Below are positions 32,705-39,327 of a stretch of 39,327 nt of DNA, one piece after another; position 1 is the stretch's first letter; the number at the start of each line of letters is the position of its first letter. The notes below the pieces were generated by a model. It made no database searches, was not told where the DNA came from, and saw nothing but the letters and a program-made list of their open reading frames with translations. The stretch lies in contig JAUIEF010000025.1 of NCBI GenBank assembly GCA_030428785.1, positions 1 to 39,327 on the forward strand, given 5' to 3'. The translations under genes were made by a program, and so were the position numbers. The stretch comes from a bacterium (GTDB lineage Bacteria; Planctomycetota; B15-G4).

Positions 32705-33591
32705 GGCCACAGCTTGCCCGCCCGCGTGACGAGGTCGGTGACGACGAGCGCCGCGAAGGCCACGCTCACGATGCCGTTGACGGTGAAGAAGGACGCATTC
32801 ACGCGGCTCAGGTCGTCGGCGGACACGAGGCCGTGCTCGACGACGAGCAGCACCGCGACGAGCGCCACGGCCGCCCACGAGAGCGGGCCCCAGCCCTGCC
32901 CCGCGACGGCCGCGGAGAGCGCGACGACCATGCCGACGTGGACGACGCGCGCGAGCACGAGCGCGCGTCGCACGCCGAGCCGCGACGGGATCGAGTGCAG
33001 GCGCTCGGTGCGGTCGTGCTCGACGTCCTGGCAGGCGTAGATGATGTCGAAGCCCGCGACCCACAGGAGCACCGCGAGCGAGACCCACAGGACGCCCGTG
33101 ACGTCCGGGTCGACGGTGCCGCGCGCCGCGAGGTAGGCGGCGGGCGGCGAGAGCGCGAGCGCGAAGCCGACGAACGCGTGCGCGAGCATCGTGAACCGCT
33201 TGGTGAGCGAGTACCCGAAGAGCGCGGCGAGCACGAGCGGCGAGAGCACGAGACAGGCGGTGCCGAACCGCGCGGCGACGAGCACGAAGCCGGCGGAGCA
33301 CGCGACGAGGAACGCGAGCATCGTGCCGCGGCGCACCCGGCCCGCGGGCAGCGCCCGGCCCCGCGTCCTCGGGTTCGTCGCGTCGTAGCGGTGGTCGGCG
33401 AGCCGGTTGAACGCCATGGCCGCCGACCGCGCGAGGACCATCGCGAGCAGCACGAGCCCCGCGAGCTCCCAGCCCGGCGCGCGCCCGCGCGTGCCGATGG
33501 CCAGGCCGATCGCCGCGAACGGCAGCGCGAAGATCGAGTGCGACAGCCGGATGTCCGCGAGCACCGAGCGCAGTTCGGCGGCGCGGCTCAT
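32701..33591 (-). CDS. ubiA: UbiA-family prenyltransferase (quinone biosynthesis, UbiA/MqnP type)
   Basis: The enzyme attaches the polyprenyl chain to the aromatic ring in quinone synthesis. The 296-residue membrane protein has the first Asp-rich site AMAFNRLADHRYDATNPRTR (Asp66, Asp70) and the second FDIIYACQDVEHDRTERLHS (Asp182, Asp189, Asp193), with about eight hydrophobic segments. The neighbours ubiX and ubiE are quinone genes. Whether the ring is 4-hydroxybenzoate or a futalosine-derived acid cannot be told; the UbiA-UbiX pair without other ubi genes fits an MqnP role. It overlaps ubiX and holA by four bases each. Confidence 0.92.
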   Translation of the reverse strand: MSRAAELRSVLADIRLSHSIFALPFAAIGLAIGTRGRAPGWELAGLVLLAMVLARSAAMAFNRLADHRYDATNPRTRGRALPAGRVRRGTMLAFLVACSAGFVLVAARFGTACLVLSPLVLAALFGYSLTKRFTMLAHAFVGFALALSPPAAYLAARGTVDPDVTGVLWVSLAVLLWVAGFDIIYACQDVEHDRTERLHSIPSRLGVRRALVLARVVHVGMVVALSAAVAGQGWGPLSWAAVALVAVLLVVEHGLVSADDLSRVNASFFTVNGIVSVAFAALVVTDLVTRAGKLWP

Positions 33592-34172
33592 GCGTCGCCC
33601 CCGCGCCACGTCCGCCGCATGGGGATGTCGAGCCCGGCCGACGCGAGCGCGCGGTCGACGACGAACGCGAGCACGTCCTCGAGGTCGCGCGGCTTCGTGT
33701 AGAACGCGGGCATGGCGGGGACGACGTGCGCACCGGCCTCGGCGAGCGTGAGCAGGTTGCGCAGGTGCAGGCTCGAGAGCGGCGACTCGCGGGGCACGAG
33801 CACGAGCGGCCGGCGTTCCTTGAGCATGACGTCGGCGCAGCGCTCGATGAGGTTCCCCGAGACGCCGCAGGCGATCCGCCCCACCGTGCCCATCGAGCAC
33901 GGGATGACGATCATCGCCCGCGGGGCGCGGCTCCCGCTCGCGGGCGGCGCGGCGATGTCCCCGTTCGCCAGGACCGCGAGGTCGTCCGGCGCGCCTTCCG
34001 GGAACCAGTCGACGGGGTCGCCCGGCAGGCCGTGCTCGAGGGCGAGCACGCGGCGCCCGGCGTCCGAGAGGATGACGTCCGTCCCGACGCCGTGCTCCGC
34101 GAGGCGCTGCACGAGCCGCACGCCGTAGAGGGCCCCCGAGGCGCCGGTGATGGCGACGAGGACCCGGGACAT
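33588..34172 (-). CDS. ubiX: UbiX-family flavin prenyltransferase
   Basis: UbiX makes prenylated FMN, the cofactor of UbiD-type decarboxylases. The 194-residue protein has VAITGASGALYGVRL at the N-terminus, VIPCSMGTVGRIACGVSGNL in the middle, KERRPLVLVPRESPLSSLHL, and VVPAMPAFYTKPRDLEDVL, all typical. A matching UbiD is not in the window. It starts 19 bases after the CPBP gene and overlaps ubiA by four bases (ATGA). Confidence 0.95.
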   Translation of the reverse strand: MSRVLVAITGASGALYGVRLVQRLAEHGVGTDVILSDAGRRVLALEHGLPGDPVDWFPEGAPDDLAVLANGDIAAPPASGSRAPRAMIVIPCSMGTVGRIACGVSGNLIERCADVMLKERRPLVLVPRESPLSSLHLRNLLTLAEAGAHVVPAMPAFYTKPRDLEDVLAFVVDRALASAGLDIPMRRTWRGGDA

Positions 34173-34191
34173 GGCGGAGACACCTCGGAGG

Positions 34192-34929
34192 TCAGAGCAG
34201 CAGGAGGCGGAGGTCGCAGAGCACGTCGTAGAAGACGTGCATGTACACCACGATCGCGAATCCGCGCCAGGTGAAGAGGACGCCGAGGATTGTACCGGCG
34301 ACGGCACGGAACGCGAATCGATCCGGCTCGAAGGGCTCGCCCGTCGCGCCCACGTGGTGGTAGAGCGAGAAGACGAGCGCCGAGACGAGGATCGCGATGC
34401 CGGCGGCGGAGCGTTCCTCGAGTCGGGCGGCCCGCCGCAGCAGGACGAAGAGCCCGCCGAGCAGCCCGAGCCGGAACACGATCTCCTCCCAGAGGCCCGC
34501 GCCGACGCTCATGAGGAACGGCAGCCACACGGGCTCCCGCGGGAGGACCTCGACCGTCACCGCCGAGAGCCCGATGTGCCCCACGAGCCGCTCGACCGCC
34601 GGGCCGAGCAGCACGGCGAGGAGCAGCGCCTCGAGGAGCATCATGTGCGGCTTCGCGATCCGCGCGCGCGGACGGGCGTCGCGCAGCCACCAGAGCGCCC
34701 CGCCGACGAGCGCCGCGAGGAACGCGTACCGCAGGACGGTCACCGCGTGGTGCGGGAGCTGCCGGACGAACTGCGCCACGGCGAGCTCGGCGCTGTTGCG
34801 GATCTGCGGCGCGAGGAACGCGACCGCGATCTCGTAGGCCACCAGCAACGGGACGACGAGGGCGAGCGACCGCCCGACCTCCCGCGACTCCTCGTGGTAG
34901 ACCCTCAGCGCGGAGGGCTTGCGTTTCAC
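34192..34929 (-). CDS. CPBP-family intramembrane metalloprotease (CAAX protease-like)
   Basis: The 245-residue polytopic protein has the three CPBP motifs: EEIVFRLG with Glu148, Glu149 and Arg153; FSLYHH with His191; and HVFYD with His231 and Asp235. Members cleave prenylated or membrane proteins or act in envelope stress; the role here is unknown. It is translationally coupled to ubiE (overlap 34926-34929, ATGA) and sits inside the quinone operon, which may reflect operon packing rather than a shared pathway. Confidence 0.9.
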   Translation of the reverse strand: MKRKPSALRVYHEESREVGRSLALVVPLLVAYEIAVAFLAPQIRNSAELAVAQFVRQLPHHAVTVLRYAFLAALVGGALWWLRDARPRARIAKPHMMLLEALLLAVLLGPAVERLVGHIGLSAVTVEVLPREPVWLPFLMSVGAGLWEEIVFRLGLLGGLFVLLRRAARLEERSAAGIAILVSALVFSLYHHVGATGEPFEPDRFAFRAVAGTILGVLFTWRGFAIVVYMHVFYDVLCDLRLLLL

Positions 34930-35660
34930 ATCCCGACTCGCTCGGCCACGTGCAACACGACCGCTCCCATGAGGAAGCGTCGTTGTTCACGGACGGCGAG
35001 CCCGGCCCGGTCCATCTCCTCCGCGAGCTGCGCGGGCGTGGGGAACGCCCAGACCGACTCGGGGAGGTATCGGTACGCGTCGATCTCGCTTCCGGAGAGC
35101 AGCCGTCCCATGAACGGCAGGATGCGAAAGAAGTAGAAGCGATAGAAGGCCGAGAACAGCTTTCGCTCGGGGCGGCTGAACTCGAGCACGAGGAGGCGCC
35201 CGCCCGGCTCGAGCACGCGCGCCATCTCGGCGAGGCCGACGGGCGGCTGCTCGATGTTGCGCAGGCCGAAGGCCACGGTGACCGCGCGGAAGCTGCGGTC
35301 GCGGTACGGGAGCGCCATGGCGTCCCCCACCGTGAAGGCCGGCGCGCCCTCCGTCGCGAACTTGGACGGCGCGAGGACGACCATCTCCTCGCAGAAGTCG
35401 CTGGCGTGGAGGCGCGTCCCCTCGGGCAGCGCGGGCTGCAGGGCGCGGGCGACGTCCCCCGTGCCCGTGCACAGATCGAGGACGCGCTGGCCCGGAGCCG
35501 TCTCCGGCAGGCTCCGGACCAGCGCGGTCCGCCATCGCTGGTCGAGGCCCAGCGACAGCAGGCGGTTGAGCAGGTCGTATCGCGGGGCGATCGACGCGAA
35601 CATGCCCCGCACGGCCCGCCCCCTGTGCGGCGACCGGGGGTCGGGTGCCGTGCGCTGCAT
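34926..35660 (-). CDS. ubiE: Demethylmenaquinone/ubiquinone C-methyltransferase
   Basis: The SAM-dependent enzyme performs the last ring methylation of menaquinone (MenG) or a late step of ubiquinone. The 244-residue protein has the family signature MFASIAPRYDLLNRLLSLGL followed by DQRWR (20-44), SAM motif VLDLCTGTGDVA, VGDAMALPYRDRSF, VTVAFGLRNI and LEPGGRLLVLEFSRP. It follows the large secreted protein gene by only eight bases and overlaps the CPBP gene by four. Confidence 0.95.
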   Translation of the reverse strand: MQRTAPDPRSPHRGRAVRGMFASIAPRYDLLNRLLSLGLDQRWRTALVRSLPETAPGQRVLDLCTGTGDVARALQPALPEGTRLHASDFCEEMVVLAPSKFATEGAPAFTVGDAMALPYRDRSFRAVTVAFGLRNIEQPPVGLAEMARVLEPGGRLLVLEFSRPERKLFSAFYRFYFFRILPFMGRLLSGSEIDAYRYLPESVWAFPTPAQLAEEMDRAGLAVREQRRFLMGAVVLHVAERVGM

Positions 35661-35668
35661 GCTCGTGG

Positions 35669-38600
35669 CTACTGCTCGAAGTAGGACGACATCACGGTGA
35701 CGTTCGCGTCCGTCTGGATCGTCTTCAGGCGGATGCCGGAGTTGACGTTGAACACGTCGATCGTCCCGCCGCCGATCGCGAGGTACAGACGATCGGGATC
35801 CCAGCGCGGGCCGTTGGTGAACACCGGGATGATGTTGCTGGCCAGCGGGTACTTCGAGTTCCGGGCGATGTCCTGGCCGCCGATGCTGTACGTCACGCCG
35901 CCCACGTTCAGCAGGTTGTAGTGCGAGTTGAAGTTGCTGGTCTCGTAGATCTGCCGGTTGTAGTCCGGGATCGCCACGTCGAAGGCCGTGCCTGTCGAGG
36001 TGGACACGTACTGCTGGATGACCTGGAAGACCTTCTCGCCGAAGCCCGGGACGACGTTGTTCGCGTTGAACGTCGCCTGACCCGGGTTGCTGTCCGCGGT
36101 GTAGGAGATGCGGCTGACCATCGCGTTGCCGGAGTTGGCGTCCTGGTGGGCGATGAACGCACCGATGGTGTGGGCGAAGCCGTCCAGCGGGGTGTTCGGG
36201 TCGTACACGATGCCGCGCGGGCTCGCCATCTCACGGAGCTCGGGGGCTCCGATGATCGGCGGCTCGTTGGGCTGGACGCCGCCCAGGATGTTGTCGAAGC
36301 CGATGCCGGCGACGCCGGACGGGCCACCCTCGTAGATGAGGATGTTGTTGCCGCCGCCGTTCGCGATGAAGCCGTGGTACGTGCCGCTCTGGAAGGCCGG
36401 GCCGCCGGAGAACTCACGCATGCCGAGGCAGACGTCGTTCGGACGGTTGATGCCGGACTGGGTCAGCGTGCGGCGGACGGTGTTCGTGCCGACGTCCACG
36501 ATGCTGATCGTGTTCCCGAGGCGGTTGAGGACGAAGACGTCCTCGTTGTCCGGGGACACCGCGACGGCCCGCGGGCCCTCGCCCACCGGGACGCGCGCCA
36601 CCTCGGTCATGAACGAGGCGCTCCGCGGGTCGGCGTCCACCACCGACAGCGAGTTGGAGCCCTCGTTGCTCACGTAGAGGAGGTTCGCCTCCGGGGACAG
36701 GCCGAGCCCGTACGGGTCGGGCAGCTCGAGCGACTCGAGCACCTGCATGTTGTTCGAGTTGACCGCGTGGACCTTCTTGTTCACGCCGTCGCTCACGAAC
36801 AGGAAGTTGCCGATCTGCTGACGCGACTGGTAGACGGGCGGCTCGAGACCGCCGGGGAAGCCGAGGCCGACCTGCATCGTGTTGAGCGCGGTGAGCACCA
36901 CCGTGCCCGCGGTCGTGGTCCGCGGCATGGGACCCGTCTGGAGGAACCGGTTCTGCTTGCTGTTCTCGCCGAGGAACGGGCTGGGGAAGCCCGGGTTCGG
37001 CAGGTTCGGGATGTCGAACGAGTTCGGGTTCGTGAGCGTGTTCGACGTCGGGTTCAGATCCATGAACACGTTCATGGGCCAGGTGAACGGCGAGAAGCCG
37101 GTGCCGTCGTCGAAGTCCATGAGCTGGTCGCGACCGAAGACCTCCGTGCCCGAGATGAGCACCGGGTCCGCCTCGAGGTCCGCCTGGTCGAAGATCACCG
37201 CCGTGTGCGGCAGGCCCTCGGGGAAGCGCATGGGCGGCGGGTTCGGCGTCGGCGGGTCCGAGATGAGGTTGTTCTGGACGCCCGTCTGCAGCGGCGTGAC
37301 GTAGGTCACGTGGTTGTTCTGCGTGAACGGGTTCGAGACGTCGAAGTACACCGTGTCGAGGAACGTGCCCACGATGATGTCGCGCACGAGGCCGATCTCG
37401 GCCGGATCGCTCAGGAACTGGCTGCCCTTGCTGTCGCGGACCATCGTCTCGTAGCCGGACGAGCCCTCGTTCACGCCGGGGGCGGGCTTGCCCGCGATGG
37501 GACCGGTCGGGATGCCGAGGCCGATGGCGAGGTCCGACTCGAAGCTCGTCGGGCTGCAGAGGCAGCCGCCCGAGGTGTAGCGACCCAGCGCGCCGAACGC
37601 GCGCTGGTTGGCGCCGCCCGCCAAGGAGCTGCTGCTGTCCCAGTTGGAGTTCGAGCTGAAGCCCGAGACCGGCTGCGGCAGGTACAGCGAGGTGATGAGC
37701 TTGTTCTCGTACCCGGTGTTCGTGAGCGCACCGAGCGGCGCGTTCGTGTTGTAGCCGCGACCGTTGAGGTCGACGACGCCGAGACCCTCCGAACCGAAGC
37801 CGACGGCGAGCGCCTGGGGCGCGACGGGCGCGTTGACGTACGCGCGCTCCTGGTCCTGGCCGACCCGGAAGGTGCGGGCCACGTTCCAGCCGCCCATCGT
37901 CTCGTCGTTGGTGTCGTCACCGTCGATGAGCGTGTCGAGCACGATGCTCGTCCCGCCGAAGAACAGGTTGCCCTCGAGGTCCATCGGGCCGGCGTTCACC
38001 TTGATGATGGTGTGGTTGCCGATGGTGACCTGCTTCTGCGTGACGGTCGGGTCGCCGAGGCCCACGGGCGTGAGGCCCTGCCACGGCGTGAACATGGTGC
38101 CCGAGCGGGTGAAGTTGCCGAAGTTCGAGTGCGCGCCCGGCACGGTCATGGGCAGCGCGTTGTTCGACATGCCGAGGCCCGGCATGCAGACGCCGAGCGT
38201 CACGATCGCGCCCGGGGGCAGGTCGACGAGCGGCTCGACGACGTACGCCTGCAGGTTGTTCTGGTTCACCGGGTAGATGTCGCACGGCACGGTGCCGCGC
38301 GGGAGCGTGGCGAGCGTGTTGTGGCGCGGCGGGTAGAGGCCGTTCACGAGGTTCGGGTTGAACCCCGGCACCGACGTGTCGGCGATCGGGTCGCCCGCGT
38401 CGGTGAGGCCGTCGCCGTCCGCGTCCTTCGCGAACGGGTTGTTGACCGCCACCTGCACCGGCTGGTTCACCGCCAGGTAGATGCTGGGCGCGAGCGGCGA
38501 GCCGAAGACGCCGAGCGTGAAGTTCGTGGACGGGCTGTTGATGGGCCTCGTGTTGCCGTTGAACGGGAACACGACGCCCTTGCCGGCCACGGAGTGGATC

Positions 38601-39327
38601 GTGTGGCGCTTGCTGAAGCCCACCGAGTTCGGCACGACCTCCTTGTCGAAGTTCACGCGGAAGCGCGCCTTCGTGGAGACCGTGTTCACCGTGTCGTCGA
38701 CCGGGTTCGGGTCGAAGGCGCCGAGGTAGTCCGTGCTCGGGTCGAGCACGTTGATCGCCGGGATGCCCGTGATCGAGTCCACCTCGATGGCCGGGCCGCG
38801 GTTGAACGTGCCGTCGACCGCGAGCGGGTCGCCGCCGACGTTCATCTGCGACACGGGGAACGAGTGGAAGTACGGGTTCTCGATGACCTGGTTGCCCTTG
38901 CGCAGGCGCTTGATCTCGAAGGAGATGAAGCCGACCTGGGCCGCCGCGTTGTCACCGTCCGCGGCGAAGTCGTTCACCGAGCCGGGCACCACGAGGTTGG
39001 CGCCGAACACGCGGCCGCCGAGGCCGGCGGTCGGGTCGGGCAGCACGAGCGTGCCGTCCGGCAGGATGTGCCCGGTCGGGTCGCCGATCGGGTTCGCCGT
39101 GCTGATGCTCGCCGGCGCCTCGTGCGCGATGTAGGTGAAGACGTTCGGGTCCAGGATCTTGGCCCGCGCGCCCTCCGGGATGTTGCTGAGGTCGGGGTCG
39201 ATCGTCGTGAGCGTCGAGAAGCCGGTCTGCAGCGGCACGGCCGCCACGCCGCCGACGACCGCCACGCCCGAGACGTGCGCGTGCTCGAACGTGTGGTCGA
39301 TGACGTTCACCTCGTCCGTCGCGTCGA
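35669..39327 (-). CDS. Very large secreted protein with YVTN beta-propeller segment, N-terminus beyond the window
   Basis: At least 1,218 codons are open to the window edge; the GTG at 39310 is in frame with codons further upstream, so it is probably not the true start. The region is rich in Asn, Gly, Pro and Thr, with a calcium-binding-like DADGDGLTDAGD near residue 295 (numbering from 39310). The last 380 residues contain YVTN-type propeller repeats: HAVNSNNMQVLESLELPDPY, EANLLYVSNEGSNSLSVVDA, and VSPDNEDVFVLNRLGNTISI. No catalytic motif or C-terminal sorting signal is visible; the chain ends VMSSYFEQ. Cell-surface or extracellular location is inferred from composition. It precedes ubiE by eight bases. 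Confidence 0.85.
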   Translation of the reverse strand, partial: DATDEVNVIDHTFEHAHVSGVAVVGGVAAVPLQTGFSTLTTIDPDLSNIPEGARAKILDPNVFTYIAHEAPASISTANPIGDPTGHILPDGTLVLPDPTAGLGGRVFGANLVVPGSVNDFAADGDNAAAQVGFISFEIKRLRKGNQVIENPYFHSFPVSQMNVGGDPLAVDGTFNRGPAIEVDSITGIPAINVLDPSTDYLGAFDPNPVDDTVNTVSTKARFRVNFDKEVVPNSVGFSKRHTIHSVAGKGVVFPFNGNTRPINSPSTNFTLGVFGSPLAPSIYLAVNQPVQVAVNNPFAKDADGDGLTDAGDPIADTSVPGFNPNLVNGLYPPRHNTLATLPRGTVPCDIYPVNQNNLQAYVVEPLVDLPPGAIVTLGVCMPGLGMSNNALPMTVPGAHSNFGNFTRSGTMFTPWQGLTPVGLGDPTVTQKQVTIGNHTIIKVNAGPMDLEGNLFFGGTSIVLDTLIDGDDTNDETMGGWNVARTFRVGQDQERAYVNAPVAPQALAVGFGSEGLGVVDLNGRGYNTNAPLGALTNTGYENKLITSLYLPQPVSGFSSNSNWDSSSSLAGGANQRAFGALGRYTSGGCLCSPTSFESDLAIGLGIPTGPIAGKPAPGVNEGSSGYETMVRDSKGSQFLSDPAEIGLVRDIIVGTFLDTVYFDVSNPFTQNNHVTYVTPLQTGVQNNLISDPPTPNPPPMRFPEGLPHTAVIFDQADLEADPVLISGTEVFGRDQLMDFDDGTGFSPFTWPMNVFMDLNPTSNTLTNPNSFDIPNLPNPGFPSPFLGENSKQNRFLQTGPMPRTTTAGTVVLTALNTMQVGLGFPGGLEPPVYQSRQQIGNFLFVSDGVNKKVHAVNSNNMQVLESLELPDPYGLGLSPEANLLYVSNEGSNSLSVVDADPRSASFMTEVARVPVGEGPRAVAVSPDNEDVFVLNRLGNTISIVDVGTNTVRRTLTQSGINRPNDVCLGMREFSGGPAFQSGTYHGFIANGGGNNILIYEGGPSGVAGIGFDNILGGVQPNEPPIIGAPELREMASPRGIVYDPNTPLDGFAHTIGAFIAHQDANSGNAMVSRISYTADSNPGQATFNANNVVPGFGEKVFQVIQQYVSTSTGTAFDVAIPDYNRQIYETSNFNSHYNLLNVGGVTYSIGGQDIARNSKYPLASNIIPVFTNGPRWDPDRLYLAIGGGTIDVFNVNSGIRLKTIQTDANVTVMSSYFEQ

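Noticed and set aside
1..39327. CRISPR array, insertion sequence or prophage
   Set aside because: No regularly spaced repeats, transposase or integrase motifs, terminal inverted repeats or phage structural genes were seen on either strand.

Overview
The window is a 39.3 kb stretch of very GC-rich bacterial chromosome. Third codon positions are almost all G or C, genes are densely packed, and most are on the minus strand. Nearly everything is housekeeping: fatty-acid synthesis, alanyl-tRNA synthetase, RecA, trans-translation, MutL and quinone synthesis. I see no insertion sequence, prophage, CRISPR array or plasmid function. Both ends are open reading frames, so this is probably a whole assembly contig or a slice of one. 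Gene content (a UDPGP-type pyrophosphorylase after the fab genes, a DUF366 protein, TMTC-like and TPR proteins, large secreted propeller proteins) suggests a high-GC, deep-branching planctomycete-like lineage. That assignment is inference; no rRNA is present to settle it.

Layout. (1) 1-5.9 kb: a secreted protein, then a small acylation-type locus made of an LnmK-like double-hotdog acyltransferase/decarboxylase, a stand-alone acyl carrier protein, an MBOAT membrane O-acyltransferase and a membrane-anchored SGNH protein. (2) 6.1-9.4 kb: an exported TPR protein, a rhodanese/MauE-DoxX pair and a small membrane protein. (3) 9.5-18.4 kb, minus strand: rpmF-plsX-fabH-fabD-fabG-acpP-fabF, continuing into a UDP-sugar pyrophosphorylase, ddl, dapB and tRNA-Leu(CAA). 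This run joins acyl-chain supply to envelope precursor synthesis. (4) 18.5-25.6 kb, minus strand: a HEAT-like lipoprotein, DUF366 and flippase-like membrane protein chain, then recA and alaS. (5) 25.6-29.7 kb: ssrA and smpB, tRNA-Leu(CAG), a TMTC-like glycosyltransferase and a divergent exported protein. (6) 29.7-39.3 kb, minus strand: a very large secreted propeller protein, ubiE, a CPBP protease, ubiX, ubiA, holA and mutL.

Many neighbouring genes overlap by exactly four bases (ATGA or GTGA), so translational coupling is the rule. Several promoter-like pairs have a 16-base spacer. The most interesting items are the LnmK-ACP-MBOAT-SGNH locus, which parallels the Dlt system but has a decarboxylating loader in place of DltA; a GTTA-N7-GTTA direct repeat overlapping the recA promoter; and an abrupt switch of coding strand near base 210 with no stop codon on either side, which looks like a rearrangement or assembly join. 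All coordinates, motifs and residue numbers were read by eye. Family names rest on recognised motifs, not on a database search.
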